DNA of 47,465 nucleotides from a virus (IMGVR_UViG_3300027788_000017:1-47465), one strand, 5' to 3'. Positions 29,606-38,867 are shown, counted from the stretch's first letter. The notes: generated by a model from the sequence alone, not told the origin. Numbers and translations are program-made.

Positions 29606-30370
29606 TTAGTAAAAGCCTTTGCCAAAACCTTTGGCTTGACCGTTGAAATTAATTCCCATGCCGTTATTTCCTGTACCGGCAATGGTACTGTTACTTAACG
29701 TACCACCTTTGTTACCTGAATTCGTCCCTACTCCGCCACTTATAGACGAGCCAAATGTCCCAGTATTGGACTTTTCGTCTTTACCCATGCCAAATGTGTC
29801 GGAAATATTGTCCATTTGGGTGTTAACTGTGGACCCGATGTTGTTCATTGTACCACTAACGGTATTAGAATTCTGTGGAGTGTCACTATATTTACCGCTA
29901 CCTGCCGCCCCCAACATAGACATACCAATGCTCTTTCCAACACTGCTCATATTGGGTGCAATCATACCTGTAATAGTTTCTGGCATAGATTGACCTAATG
30001 GATTGTCTGGGGCTACTTGCCCTATAACTCCTCTAGCCGCATTCAATCCCATAACACCAACAGGACCGCCTAAAGCAAAAGCTCCTACATTTGCCGCAAT
30101 GCCCGGTGCGGCTTTTACTGCACCACTGACTAAGCTTGATATAGCATTACCTATAGACGAAAAGAAACCGGGGTCGTCTTGGCTGTTACCTTGGTCATCT
30201 AACTTGCTTTCGTCTAAAGACTTAGTGACTGTTGGCGAGACAACCTGTGTCGGACCTTGAAATGCAGGCGCTAACGTCTCAACGGTAACAGCACCCTTTT
30301 GATAGTTGGTGTTGTCATATTCTTTTTCTGGAGCACTATCTCCGCTACTATCTCCGCCACCAAATCCCAT
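29606..30370 (-). CDS. Gly/Ser/Asn-rich virion-associated protein (254 aa)
   Basis: The product starts MGFGGGDSSGDSAPEKEYDN. A hydrophobic Gly/Ala stretch near residues 80-130 (GAVKAAPGIAANVGAFALGG then PVGVMGLNAARGVIG) could insert in a membrane. The tail is a Gly/Asn/Ser-rich low-complexity region (FGSSISGGVGTNSGNKGG). The pattern resembles the 401-aa neighbour. An internal or ejected virion protein is plausible. Its ATG shares one base with the stop of the GNAT gene (TAATG). Confidence 0.6.
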   Translation of the reverse strand: MGFGGGDSSGDSAPEKEYDNTNYQKGAVTVETLAPAFQGPTQVVSPTVTKSLDESKLDDQGNSQDDPGFFSSIGNAISSLVSGAVKAAPGIAANVGAFALGGPVGVMGLNAARGVIGQVAPDNPLGQSMPETITGMIAPNMSSVGKSIGMSMLGAAGSGKYSDTPQNSNTVSGTMNNIGSTVNTQMDNISDTFGMGKDEKSNTGTFGSSISGGVGTNSGNKGGTLSNSTIAGTGNNGMGINFNGQAKGFGKGFY

Positions 30371-30810
30371 TACAACCTCTTACTGTAGACAGTACCTACA
30401 ATCTCGTAGCCAAGACGGGACATAAAAGACGTATGCCTTGGTGTGTGAGAATGTGTAATACCGTAGTTCACTTCTATTGCCCCTTGTTCTTTGCACCAAA
30501 TTTCAAAATCCTTGGACAAGCGGATGCCAACCATAGGATTTTTTCCATCAGTGTAGAGAGTTTCTTGCTGACCCAAGACTTCGTAGTTAAAAAAATAGTT
30601 TTGAACATAGCCCAAAAAGAAAGCAACAGGCTTCCCATCTTTTTCATAAACTCTGAAATAGGTGTGGCTTTTCTTACTATAGTTTCTAGAATACTGACGA
30701 ACTTTTTCTTCATTAAAAGGCATACTTGAGTAGACAGGACTTGTCCTGTGCATTTCTTTAGCCAATGGTAAAAGTATTTCAATATCTTCATAGGTCGCAT
30801 CCCTTATCAT
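30370..30810 (-). CDS. GNAT-family N-acetyltransferase
   Basis: The product from ATG 30810 begins MIRDATYEDIEILLPLAKEM, the classic GNAT N-terminus. It continues with a bulge strand PVAFFLGYVQNYFF, an acceptor-site helix (VGIRLSKDFEIWCKEQGAIE) and the closing strand FMSRLGYEIVGTVYSKRL. The longer frame from 30900 overlaps the upstream gene and is rejected; the chosen start is one base after the 401-aa stop. The enzyme would move an acetyl group from acetyl-CoA to an unknown amine. The usual acetyl-CoA P-loop (Q/R-x-x-G-x-G/A) is not obvious. Confidence 0.75.
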   Translation of the reverse strand: MIRDATYEDIEILLPLAKEMHRTSPVYSSMPFNEEKVRQYSRNYSKKSHTYFRVYEKDGKPVAFFLGYVQNYFFNYEVLGQQETLYTDGKNPMVGIRLSKDFEIWCKEQGAIEVNYGITHSHTPRHTSFMSRLGYEIVGTVYSKRL

Positions 30811-30811
30811 T

Positions 30812-32017
30812 TTAGTAATATAAAACCCCTTGACCACTAGCGTTGTTACCAAAAGCCGACAGACTAAATCGTCTGTCATCTCTGTCCACGCTTGAGCCAA
30901 ATGTTCCTACATTAACGTCTTGCTTGTTACCCTGCCTGTCAAGCAAGCTTCGTACATAGCTAACTCCTGACGGTAATCCTTTGCTAAATCCGCCACCACC
31001 AGTATCTCCATACATCATTGGTGCTCCAGAAGGACCACCTCCGTAGTAGCCCATTTGATTAACGGGTCCGAGATTGCTATTTGCATACAAAGAGTTCGCA
31101 GCTTGAGCACCTAAACCAAGATTTAAGTTGGATGCGTATGTGGGGATTGAAGAGTTAGGGTTTAGATTTCTTCCGCCTGAATTTATCATCATGCTGTCTG
31201 GGATTGCAGGAGGGTCTATATATCCACCCGCCATAGTTCCAACCATTCCACCAACATTAGACCCAATCATTGAGCCTACGTTAGCAGAGCCAATGGCAGT
31301 GCCTATACTTGAAGGAAGTGATGAAATTCCAGTTTGAAGAGCACCAGAAAGACCTGAGAACATTCCGCTACCCGATGCAGACGAAGCTAATTGACTACCT
31401 ATTGTGTTGGCAGTTCCAGTAGATAAACCTGCGGCAGTTGTTGTTGAACCCATAGCCCCGAAGCTAGGCTTCGCACCTGCGGCAGTTGTACCTCCACCGA
31501 TAGAGCTACCAATATATGTTCCTGCGGCACTTCCTAGAGCTTGACCCCAAGAACCACCTGCGGCTTTTGTCATTGTTCCAGATACAGCCGCACCTACAGC
31601 AGGTCCGCCAATAGCGGTTGCCCCTATAGTTATTGCTGTTCTTACGATTGGGTTCTTAGCTATTTTCTTAATAGCTTTCCAAATTGATTTAAAGAAAAAC
31701 TGTTGAGGGTTTCCATCGCTACCAACTTGTCCAACAGCCATTGGGTCGTACTGACCACCCATGTCGTCTGCAAGGTCTGGCATACCTGCAATAGTTGATA
31801 ATGGGTTCTGACCCTTTTCTATCATCTTAGCAAATAGAGCTTCTAAAACTGGTTGCATGTCAGGGTCTTCGTAAATCTTTTTATTGATTACGATTTCGCC
31901 CTTTTCAAGCTTTGCTGATACTGTGTCGTTTACAGCATCTTGTTGAAACTCTTGGCTCTCTGATATATCAGAAGCATCAAAGCTTCCTAATCTATCTAGC
32001 TGATTTGCAAAAGACAT
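30812..32017 (-). CDS. Gly/Ala-rich virion protein with membrane-active stretch (401 aa)
   Basis: The N-terminal ~100 residues are folded and acidic, with KLEKGEIVINKKIYEDPDMQ then PVLEALFAKMIEKGQNPLST. A basic amphipathic helix (FFKSIWKAIKKIAKNPIVRT) leads into a long Gly/Ala/Ser segment (IGGPAVGAAVSGTMTKAAGG). This resembles pore-forming or membrane-inserting peptides in ejection proteins. The C-terminus is Gly/Tyr/Asn-rich. It lies between the fibre-like gene and the GNAT gene in the late operon. A minor capsid or ejected protein is the best guess. Confidence 0.6.
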   Translation of the reverse strand: MSFANQLDRLGSFDASDISESQEFQQDAVNDTVSAKLEKGEIVINKKIYEDPDMQPVLEALFAKMIEKGQNPLSTIAGMPDLADDMGGQYDPMAVGQVGSDGNPQQFFFKSIWKAIKKIAKNPIVRTAITIGATAIGGPAVGAAVSGTMTKAAGGSWGQALGSAAGTYIGSSIGGGTTAAGAKPSFGAMGSTTTAAGLSTGTANTIGSQLASSASGSGMFSGLSGALQTGISSLPSSIGTAIGSANVGSMIGSNVGGMVGTMAGGYIDPPAIPDSMMINSGGRNLNPNSSIPTYASNLNLGLGAQAANSLYANSNLGPVNQMGYYGGGPSGAPMMYGDTGGGGFSKGLPSGVSYVRSLLDRQGNKQDVNVGTFGSSVDRDDRRFSLSAFGNNASGQGVLYY

Positions 32018-32026
32018 ACTTTACTC

Positions 32027-33883
32027 CTAGACCGATAGTGTTGCCGCAGCTATTCCGACCTCTAAACTGTTAGCACCAGATGCGTTTGTCACTACCAACT
32101 CTAGTCGTCTGCCAGTAGCAGTACCGTCTATTTCAATAGTGGTTGGCATATTAACTGATGCTGAACTTGTAGAGACAGAGAACGAGCTACCAATGGTTGC
32201 ACCGTCTAATGATAATTGAATTGTACAAGTACCTGCGGCTAATTTGTGTGTAATACCATCTAGTCTTAGTTTGTGTTTCCAAACCTTTCCTACAAAGTAT
32301 GTTTTGTTGCTAACTGTTACAGAAGCATCCTCCCAAACATTGAAAAATGACAATGTCTGCGTACCAAAAATCTCTGGCAACTGTGATGTAGGTATCTTTG
32401 CTGCACTGTCTAGGGAAGCAACTCCGTTTGTAGCACCACGAAATGTTTTAGGAACAACAGACGAAAGGTCTAGTGCTCCATATTCAAGTGCCGTACCAGT
32501 TCCGTTCACACGAACATACTGCGATGCGTTTGTAGCAACGAATGTAGGTAATGAACTTTCTGGAGATGTTTCTAAGAATTGAGTACCATCATAAAATTTA
32601 AGGATGTTAGGAACTTGAGAAGTATCTAACCATAAATCTCCTGTTATATTTGAAGGAGGTGTACTGGACTGTGAAACAATATTAGCTTTGGCTGCCAAAC
32701 TTGTGGATAACAGAGATACTTTAGATTGTGGTATTTCGTTGTTATCAATGTTCAGTTTCGCAAAGTTAATAAAGCCACTAGCATTTGTATATTCGTCTTC
32801 GAACATTAATCCCGCAATGGTTTTCTGTGCTTGGTTCTCTACTGTAAGAACAGTTACCTTATCTCCAGATGCCAAAGAGGTATTGAAGGTTATAGTAGCT
32901 GTTGAGTGAGAAGCAATATAGTCAGCACCACCTCCACTTTCTTGTAGAACACCGTTACGCCAGACGAGTAATGTTTCATCTGATGAGTGAACAAAAGCAG
33001 TGGTATTGGTAGAGGCTGTTATCTCTGTGTCTGAACGTCTAAAGTTTGTTACTGATTGAGCACGAACACTGTAGATACTAATTTTATCTCCTACAGCTAC
33101 ACCAGTAGCACTTGCTACAGTTATAGTATTAGCCGAGGTAGAAGAAGCATATTCTGATGCAGACGCAGAAGTTGCTTCCGCTAAAAGAATACCGTTCTTG
33201 TAAACAACCACATCTTCTGTGTTCTCATCAAATGTGTAAGACAAAACATTTGCAGTAGACGCTAGTGCGGCTAATCCAACTGTTGCTGTCGCTGTCGTAC
33301 CTGTTGTTGGTGCGGCTATAGATAGTGTTGGGGCAGTCGTATATCCGCTACCCGCACTTGTTAATGTAATCGCTGTAACTTTTTGATAGGTTGCACTGTC
33401 TGTACTATCCACTCCAACTGTTGCTGTGGCTGTGCCGATAGTTCCGCCTGTAGCTTGTGGGCTAGAAAAGGTTACAGTCGGTGCTGAAGTGTAACCTGTT
33501 CCTGCGTTAGTGATTGTAAATGTAGCACCCGCTCCTGTGGCTATCTCAATATCTTGCCTGTTAAAGAAGAACGGACCTTCTACAGTACCTACGTTAGAAC
33601 CTGATGGACCTCTCAAAGAAGCAAGAGTGACAAGTGTTACCCACCCATCGTCTGCCGCTGAGTACGTTCCAACACGGTATTCCAAACCGTTTGTACTATC
33701 GACCCTCATCTCAACTGGACCTCTAAAGACACCACTCTCGTTAAAGAGTACGCCCAGAAGTTCGCCTACAGTCTTGTCTCCAAGTTCTGCGGCATTGAGA
33801 TATCGGATTACGTTTTCGAAATCTGTATGTATGTTTCCGCTAGATACATAGTTCTGCGGATGTTGTTGTCTTAGTCTAGCCAT
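32027..33883 (-). CDS. Tail fibre protein with conserved virion-attachment N-terminus (618 aa)
   Basis: Residues about 20-85 (FENVIRYLNAAELGDKTVGE, then LLGVLFNESG and GTYSAADDGWVTL) form a head that recurs in the 173-aa protein at 42415-42936. Then come two GTGYTSAPTVTF / GSGYTTAPTLSI beta repeats common in marine phage fibres. Repeated 'VVVYKNGILL' / 'LLVWRNGVLQ' strands follow, then a trimeric-fibre-like shaft (LDSAAKIPTSQLPEIFG) and a C-terminal beta domain with IQLSLDGATIGSSFSVS. It should project from the tail and bind the host. Its ATG shares a base with the nozzle stop (TAATG). Confidence 0.8.
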   Translation of the reverse strand: MARLRQQHPQNYVSSGNIHTDFENVIRYLNAAELGDKTVGELLGVLFNESGVFRGPVEMRVDSTNGLEYRVGTYSAADDGWVTLVTLASLRGPSGSNVGTVEGPFFFNRQDIEIATGAGATFTITNAGTGYTSAPTVTFSSPQATGGTIGTATATVGVDSTDSATYQKVTAITLTSAGSGYTTAPTLSIAAPTTGTTATATVGLAALASTANVLSYTFDENTEDVVVYKNGILLAEATSASASEYASSTSANTITVASATGVAVGDKISIYSVRAQSVTNFRRSDTEITASTNTTAFVHSSDETLLVWRNGVLQESGGGADYIASHSTATITFNTSLASGDKVTVLTVENQAQKTIAGLMFEDEYTNASGFINFAKLNIDNNEIPQSKVSLLSTSLAAKANIVSQSSTPPSNITGDLWLDTSQVPNILKFYDGTQFLETSPESSLPTFVATNASQYVRVNGTGTALEYGALDLSSVVPKTFRGATNGVASLDSAAKIPTSQLPEIFGTQTLSFFNVWEDASVTVSNKTYFVGKVWKHKLRLDGITHKLAAGTCTIQLSLDGATIGSSFSVSTSSASVNMPTTIEIDGTATGRRLELVVTNASGANSLEVGIAAATLSV

Positions 33884-35379
33884 TATGCACCTGTCCTTAC
33901 TGTTACAGCAAAGCCAATTATCTTCAATAACCCTTTGCCTCTTGTAGTAAAGCGAAACTGAACACCTCTATATCTGTGTTCGAATTTACGCTCGTACTGT
34001 CTTGATAGCGGAACATCGGGGAATTTGTCGTCCGCACCGTCCTCTTCTATTAAAAATTGCATAGCAGACAAGTACCTTCCTCTTTCATCAAAGGCTTCTA
34101 CCTGTAATTCTCCTCGACCTGTTGCCTGTAATATAAACGAATAACTTTCTTTCACATCGTTAATAGCACCCTGCCACAATATAGGTGTGGTCACTACCAT
34201 CTCTGGGCTAAAATCTGTTACGTCTTCAATTCTTGCTCTCTCCCAAACACCACCGGGAGTTCCTAAAAGAGTTACCCCTCCTAATTGAACACCATTCATG
34301 GCATTTAGAAATGTTCCTGTTGACCATTTACTTTCTCCACCCGACATAGGGTTAAGAGTTAGTGTAAGTCTAGTACACAATAGCTCAGAAATAGGAAAGA
34401 ATACATGGTATTGACCTTCGTCTTGGTCAAAGAAAGCACTCATTTCTTCTGGATTAGCTACCTGTTTGACTAAAGCCCTGTATGTTAAGTCGATTTTATT
34501 CGACATAGGTATAGAAAAGATAGTGATACCGTTAGTATCTGAACGTCTAAGAGAGTGAACGCCATCCCTTGAGCAGAACATTAAGTCTGAACCTGCATTA
34601 GAAATAGTGTTATGGCTAATACAACCAACTTTAATGTTGGCTTTATCATCAATCGACCATTGTGTGTAGTCTGGGTGTAGTGTGTAGACAAGCGTCTGGT
34701 CATTAGTGAAAACAGCTAACCTGTTATTCTCGAAAGCACCCAAGCCTTTTATCTCATCGGCAGTACCAATAATATTTGATATGTCTATGTCTGCGGCTTT
34801 TAGTACAGATGTAGAAGACACATCCTCGTCTGCGGGAAATATATTAAATTCATCAACACGAGTAATATCAATCGTGGTTCTTTTGTCTGGAGCACCTGCT
34901 ACAGCTAGTCGTCTCTGAATTGCTACACCAAACGCAGCTTTTGGTTGCGACCTTGGCTCTATAGGAAAGAACCGTTGCCCATCATACCTGTAGGGTATCT
35001 GGTCTCTACTAAAAAATATAACTTGGTTGTTAAACATACAGGAAGCCACAGTGTTTATTCGAGGGTACACCTCTTCTACTATGTGGTCTTCGTCTGACTT
35101 TAGAGTTAATCCTCCTCCGTCTACCTGACACCAAACAATTCTATCACGCCCATAAAAGGTCGTGTGCTTTATTCGTCTGTCTCCTGAAGTCCTTTGCTTC
35201 GCACCCGCATCACGCACAATAGAGCCTCGCCAATCGGCAAAGCCATTGGATATTTCTATCATGTGTTGTTTCTGACCAGTGTCTAGTGCGGCTTTGTCCC
35301 TTGAAGCATCAATTCCTTGAAAATCTTCGTAAGGATAAACTTTTACCTTAACGCCAGATGGTGCGTATGCTGTTGACAT
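33883..35379 (-). CDS. Tail nozzle/hub protein (498 aa)
   Basis: The product is a beta-rich protein with repeated short strand-turn units (HTTFYGRDRIVWCQVDGGGL, then QVIFFSRDQIPYRYDGQRFF, RLAVFTNDQTLVYTLHPDY and SDLMFCSRDGVHSLRRSD). This looks like the beta-propeller of podovirus nozzle proteins (T7 gp12 / P22 gp10 type). Its position directly after the 215-aa adaptor and before a fibre gene fits that role. It would close the tail channel and support fibres. The ORF ends in a beta strand (LLKIIGFAVTVRTG). The assignment is by fold-like pattern and order, not by a unique motif. Confidence 0.7.
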   Translation of the reverse strand: MSTAYAPSGVKVKVYPYEDFQGIDASRDKAALDTGQKQHMIEISNGFADWRGSIVRDAGAKQRTSGDRRIKHTTFYGRDRIVWCQVDGGGLTLKSDEDHIVEEVYPRINTVASCMFNNQVIFFSRDQIPYRYDGQRFFPIEPRSQPKAAFGVAIQRRLAVAGAPDKRTTIDITRVDEFNIFPADEDVSSTSVLKAADIDISNIIGTADEIKGLGAFENNRLAVFTNDQTLVYTLHPDYTQWSIDDKANIKVGCISHNTISNAGSDLMFCSRDGVHSLRRSDTNGITIFSIPMSNKIDLTYRALVKQVANPEEMSAFFDQDEGQYHVFFPISELLCTRLTLTLNPMSGGESKWSTGTFLNAMNGVQLGGVTLLGTPGGVWERARIEDVTDFSPEMVVTTPILWQGAINDVKESYSFILQATGRGELQVEAFDERGRYLSAMQFLIEEDGADDKFPDVPLSRQYERKFEHRYRGVQFRFTTRGKGLLKIIGFAVTVRTGA

Positions 35380-35382
35380 TGT

Positions 35383-36030
35383 CTACCTCGAAGTATCGTA
35401 AGCACGGTTAGCCTTCTTGTTTCCTTCTCCTCTGTCAATCGGAGACATCTCAATCTTTGCGTTACCCATTTTACGATTATATAAAATCCTGTTCATAGTT
35501 CTGAAGTACATTGGTCCGTAAGCTTCAACTTTATTACTCTGCTGTTGTACCGAATAGTTATACAGTAATCCCGAAACCATTATACTGTCTGGGATTGCTC
35601 TACTTTCAGTGGGGTGTGTATAGTAATCAATCTCTATGTTGTCCCAATATGGATGAGAACGTAAGTCTTCAATAATCATATTGGCAAACTCTACGAACAT
35701 CATAATGACTTCCCCGTCTACTGTGCCGGGGTGCATGTCTCCATAACGCCTTAGTGCTTGTTGTGATAGTGTTTGGAGAGCCGAGAACGGGTCTCCAAGA
35801 TGGGGGTTAGTCCCAGAATATCTATTCCTGCTGTCTACGTTTTGGTCTAGGTATTCAATAGTTTTTTTAGTGGCTTCGTCTATCTTGCGTTTGTTAATTC
35901 CATCTCTAAGGTCAACAGGACCGGGTCGGTTCTGAGAGTTGGCATCTTGATTGGTCGGTTCGCCCGTAGGCTTCGCCATATCTTCGTATTCTTTTAAAGC
36001 CTTAGTTGTGACAGAACTGTAATTAGACAT
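35383..36030 (-). CDS. Head-tail adaptor protein (215 aa)
   Basis: The N-terminus is polar and disordered (MSNYSSVTTKALKEYEDMAK). A helical core follows (DPFSALQTLSQQALRRYGDM and EVIMMFVEFANMIIEDLRSH), with YWDNIEIDYYTH and a second helix bundle (DSIMVSGLLYNYSVQQQSNK). The gp4/gp11-like adaptors that dock under the portal have this helix-loop-helix plan and size, and the gene precedes the nozzle gene as expected. It is 3 nt upstream of the nozzle gene. Confidence in the exact role is moderate. Confidence 0.65.
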   Translation of the reverse strand: MSNYSSVTTKALKEYEDMAKPTGEPTNQDANSQNRPGPVDLRDGINKRKIDEATKKTIEYLDQNVDSRNRYSGTNPHLGDPFSALQTLSQQALRRYGDMHPGTVDGEVIMMFVEFANMIIEDLRSHPYWDNIEIDYYTHPTESRAIPDSIMVSGLLYNYSVQQQSNKVEAYGPMYFRTMNRILYNRKMGNAKIEMSPIDRGEGNKKANRAYDTSR

Positions 36031-36032
36031 GA

Positions 36033-36338
36033 TTACTCTCCACTATCATCCGCTTTGATAATTCTTCCCATAACAAAATGATGATGTAATTCAAATTTTG
36101 GTGCAATGTTAGATTGTACACGCCAAGTAATGTACTCTTTATCACTGTCCCAAATACCCTTTATCTTTTCTCCTGATACATTGATGTCCCAAACAGAAAC
36201 TTCTGGTTTCGCAGAGACATACCAAGACCAATTTGGTCCTGATTTTATTGACTTATGAGCCTCTGTTACCTTGCTCTTTGCTTGGTTAACAGAAGTTTTT
36301 GAAGAGATAGCATCTCGCTTTTTAGACCTGTCTTCCAT
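36033..36338 (-). CDS. Small late protein with APKFE motif (101 aa)
   Basis: The product has a Lys/Ser-rich helix (SVNQAKSKVTEAHKSIKSGP), then a beta domain (VSVWDINVSGEKIKGIWDSD, then EYITWRVQSNIAPKFELHHH). AGAGGAT precedes the ATG. It lies between the MCP terminator hairpin and the adaptor gene, so it may be a capsid accessory (decoration) or head-completion protein; this is inference from position. The stretch YITWRVQSNIAPKFEL is matched by a C-terminal fragment at the right edge of the window. Confidence 0.6.
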   Translation of the reverse strand: MEDRSKKRDAISSKTSVNQAKSKVTEAHKSIKSGPNWSWYVSAKPEVSVWDINVSGEKIKGIWDSDKEYITWRVQSNIAPKFELHHHFVMGRIIKADDSGE

Positions 36339-36358
36339 TTCAATCCTCTCTTGTTAAA

Positions 36359-36396
36359 ATTAAGGGGTCAAAGACAAATAGTCCCGACCCCTTAAT
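36359..36396 (-). terminator. Terminator hairpin after the major capsid gene
   Basis: ATTAAGGGGTC pairs perfectly (11 bp) with GACCCCTTAAT around a 16-base loop. On the minus strand the stem is followed by TTTT. It lies about 30 bases downstream of the capsid stop and is probably a leaky terminator or mRNA-stabilising stem. Confidence 0.65.
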
Positions 36397-36423
36397 AGTA
36401 CCTCATTTAAGAAACTTGTCGTC

Positions 36424-37596
36424 CTATGCTAGGGCTGACCAGTTCTTGATACGATGGTGTACTTTCTGCTGTGTCATCTCAAGACCACACTCAGACATGT
36501 ACATATGCTTAACACCGTCAAAGTCATTAGTCTGGATATCTCGAATAAGCTGAGTATCACGACCTGCCATGTAACGATAGTTAAGGTGGTTCATGTCAAG
36601 AATAATCATTTCTTGAGCCATAGCACTAATTTGACGGAACATAGGGTGCATGTAAACCAACAAATCTCCTGCGAAAGTAGTGTAACGAGTGAACGCTACG
36701 CCATACGCATTGTCGATTTGAGTAGGTTGCCATCTACCTTTTCCAACTTCCATCATATTACTAATAGCACGAGGACCACAGAAAGCGACTTTCTCGTTTG
36801 AACCATAGGCGAAGATATCTTCTACTAGGAAACGGTCAAATTCTTTCTCAGTCATCTTGTTACTAGACGCAGTTGCAGAAGCACAGTCGGTAATGTTTGT
36901 TATCATAGACAACAGACCACCAGTGTGTCGGGTTGGACTTGCAGTCGAACCGTTTGCTTCGTTACGAGTTCCAAAGAAGAATGCTCGCTCAATATCGCCC
37001 ATGTGTAATTTAAGGGCTTTAGTTAAGCTTTCTTGCTCTTTGTCGCCTGTACGCAACTTAGTGTTTTGCAGAGTACCAGAGACTTGGATAGCAGTTTTGA
37101 AAATCTGCGTATAGTTGAAGTCTGTGGTTGGGTCGAAGCTGATAGCAGTTGGTGCTGTCCCTGCTTCTTGGTCTGCATAACCTGCAATGATTAACTCTTG
37201 GTTGTCTGCCACAGCTGCGGCAGTCGTTCCAGATGCACCACGAACAACCGTTACAGGTGTCGAGGTACTGTCTGTAGCAACAGTCATCATTTCGCTAGTT
37301 AGCGGGTTGTACAACATAGTACCTGCGATAAGGAAATTATCATCTCCTGCATCGAAAGCAACACCAGTTGCACTGTTATTTAAAGCACCGTTAACCGTGA
37401 TTGTACGGTCTGGTAGCTCATCCCTAAAGTGATTGTACTTAGGGTCATCTGTACCTTCAGATGAAGTCATAGCGAGAAGCGCCTGTAAAGGTGCAGTCCC
37501 GTTTGGTTCAAGAAGCGTGAAAAGCTCCCTGTAGTTCGTAGGACGGAAGTCAGTTGTGAATTGACCTGTCCCACGCAGTCCTTGTATTGCAGCCAT
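36424..37596 (-). CDS. Major capsid protein (HK97 fold, SU10/DUF5309 type)
   Basis: The product (390 aa) starts MAAIQGLRGTGQFTTDFRPT. The N-terminal arm is followed by an inserted beta-barrel-like domain (AGTMLYNPLTSEMMTVATDS, VTVVRGASGTTAAAV, LIIAGYADQE) typical of the SU10/DUF5309 group. Then a spine-helix-like region (LTKALKLHMGDIERAFFFGT) and the P/A-domain segments follow (EKVAFCGPRAISNMMEVGKG, then FAGDLLVYMHPMFRQISAMA). It forms the shell. AGGAGG precedes the ATG, a strong ribosome site. Hairpins lie on both sides of the gene, a sign of separate high-level expression. Confidence 0.85.
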   Translation of the reverse strand: MAAIQGLRGTGQFTTDFRPTNYRELFTLLEPNGTAPLQALLAMTSSEGTDDPKYNHFRDELPDRTITVNGALNNSATGVAFDAGDDNFLIAGTMLYNPLTSEMMTVATDSTSTPVTVVRGASGTTAAAVADNQELIIAGYADQEAGTAPTAISFDPTTDFNYTQIFKTAIQVSGTLQNTKLRTGDKEQESLTKALKLHMGDIERAFFFGTRNEANGSTASPTRHTGGLLSMITNITDCASATASSNKMTEKEFDRFLVEDIFAYGSNEKVAFCGPRAISNMMEVGKGRWQPTQIDNAYGVAFTRYTTFAGDLLVYMHPMFRQISAMAQEMIILDMNHLNYRYMAGRDTQLIRDIQTNDFDGVKHMYMSECGLEMTQQKVHHRIKNWSALA

Positions 37597-37735
37597 AATA
37601 GCCTCCTATATTGGTTTTTGCGTTTAACATTTCATTTCGACTTCTCGACCTTCTAATTTACATTCAGTATTTAGTCGGTTGAATTGTCACATGATACAAC
37701 TTTTAGCCGTAGCGAATGTATCAATATCTTTAGAA

Positions 37736-37767
37736 TAAGGGACAACAACGCATTATGTCGTCCCTTA
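37736..37767 (-). terminator. Intercistronic hairpin between scaffold and capsid genes
   Basis: TAAGGGACAACA and TGTCGTCCCTTA form a 12-bp stem (one G-T pair) around an eight-base loop, 9 bases after the scaffold stop. The T-run after it is short (TTATTCT), so it is a weak terminator, attenuator or processing stem. About 140 bp remain before the capsid ATG. No strong -35/-10 pair stands out in that stretch. Confidence 0.55.
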
Positions 37768-37775
37768 ATTATAAG

Positions 37776-38867
37776 TTAACCCATGTTTCTTTTCTTCATA
37801 ACATCGCTAGTTACGCTGTCAATGAAGCTTTGGTCGGGTGTAGCTGTATTCGAAGCAACTCCTGAAGCACTTGGAGTACCTGAGATACTGCCTGTGAATG
37901 CTTGTCTTCGTACTGCTATTTCCTTCAATCTCTCCATTTCTGGACTATTCATATTGTTTTTGAAGTCAGTAGCAACTTGCATGGTTAGCTGTGGGTCAAT
38001 AAAGTCTTCGACTGTATAACCTCTGCCATATGCAAATTCAAAGAAACTCTCTTGTAGGTCGTCTGCCAAACCAAGAGTTGATTGAGCGGTGTCTAGATTG
38101 TTAGCGGCTAATTGTCGCATGGCAGTACCTTGCGTATTTTGTGCCTCCGCTACCATTCCTTGAGCGTTCTCCGCTAATCCCGCAGACGATTGTTGCATCT
38201 GCGCCAACATCTGTTTGATTTGAGCGTTCTCTGACTGAAGGTTCTGCATCAAACCCGCCGCCTGTTTATACTGTGGCGGTAGACTTACTGCATTATCTTC
38301 TTCCCACTGAGCCATTTCATCATTGATTTGTTTGACATTTATTCCGGGACTATCAGGGGTCGGGTCAACTTGCCCTCCCATAGTTGGGTTCTTCATGTAA
38401 GCCATAGATGCGGCTTGCAAGAACTGGACGATATCGTCTGCCTTTACGTCCTGACCTGTCTCTGCCTTTACGTTGCTTTTGATTTGACCAACGAAATCCA
38501 GAATTGGCTTGTTAGGTGCTACTTCTGTTTGGTGTTGGTAATTTAGGTTTCGATACCTGTCATAAGTATCTTTGATTTGTTGATTAGAAAGAGTTCGTTC
38601 ATCGCCCTCTCCAAACATTACCTTAATAAAAGCTTCGTCCTTTTGTTTGTCTGCCTCTGTATTAGGGCTAACAGCCTCCATTGACTGTTCCATTGGGGAA
38701 GGCTTTTCTTCTGGTACTGCTCCATCGCCACCTGCTGTATTTGCAACGTCTTGTGCTTTCTTTACTTCAGCTTGCATTGTTGCTTCAGCACTAGCATTTG
38801 CGTCTCCTAGCTTTTGAGATGCGAGTGACGTAATTATATCTGTATCTTGTGTTGGGTCTATAGCCAT
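37776..38867 (-). CDS. Capsid scaffolding/assembly protein (363 aa)
   Basis: The product is acidic, Gln/Ala/Met-rich and mostly helical. It has a disordered N-terminus (PEEKPSPMEQSMEAVSPNTE) and a long coiled coil in the second half (QAAGLMQNLQSENAQIKQML then AQMQQSSAGLAENAQGMV). The C-terminus is short and basic (DVMKKRNMG), as in scaffolds that contact the capsid by a basic tail. Its place right before the capsid gene is the usual one. An overlapping 47-aa gene covers its start codon. Confidence 0.8.
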   Translation of the reverse strand: MAIDPTQDTDIITSLASQKLGDANASAEATMQAEVKKAQDVANTAGGDGAVPEEKPSPMEQSMEAVSPNTEADKQKDEAFIKVMFGEGDERTLSNQQIKDTYDRYRNLNYQHQTEVAPNKPILDFVGQIKSNVKAETGQDVKADDIVQFLQAASMAYMKNPTMGGQVDPTPDSPGINVKQINDEMAQWEEDNAVSLPPQYKQAAGLMQNLQSENAQIKQMLAQMQQSSAGLAENAQGMVAEAQNTQGTAMRQLAANNLDTAQSTLGLADDLQESFFEFAYGRGYTVEDFIDPQLTMQVATDFKNNMNSPEMERLKEIAVRRQAFTGSISGTPSASGVASNTATPDQSFIDSVTSDVMKKRNMG

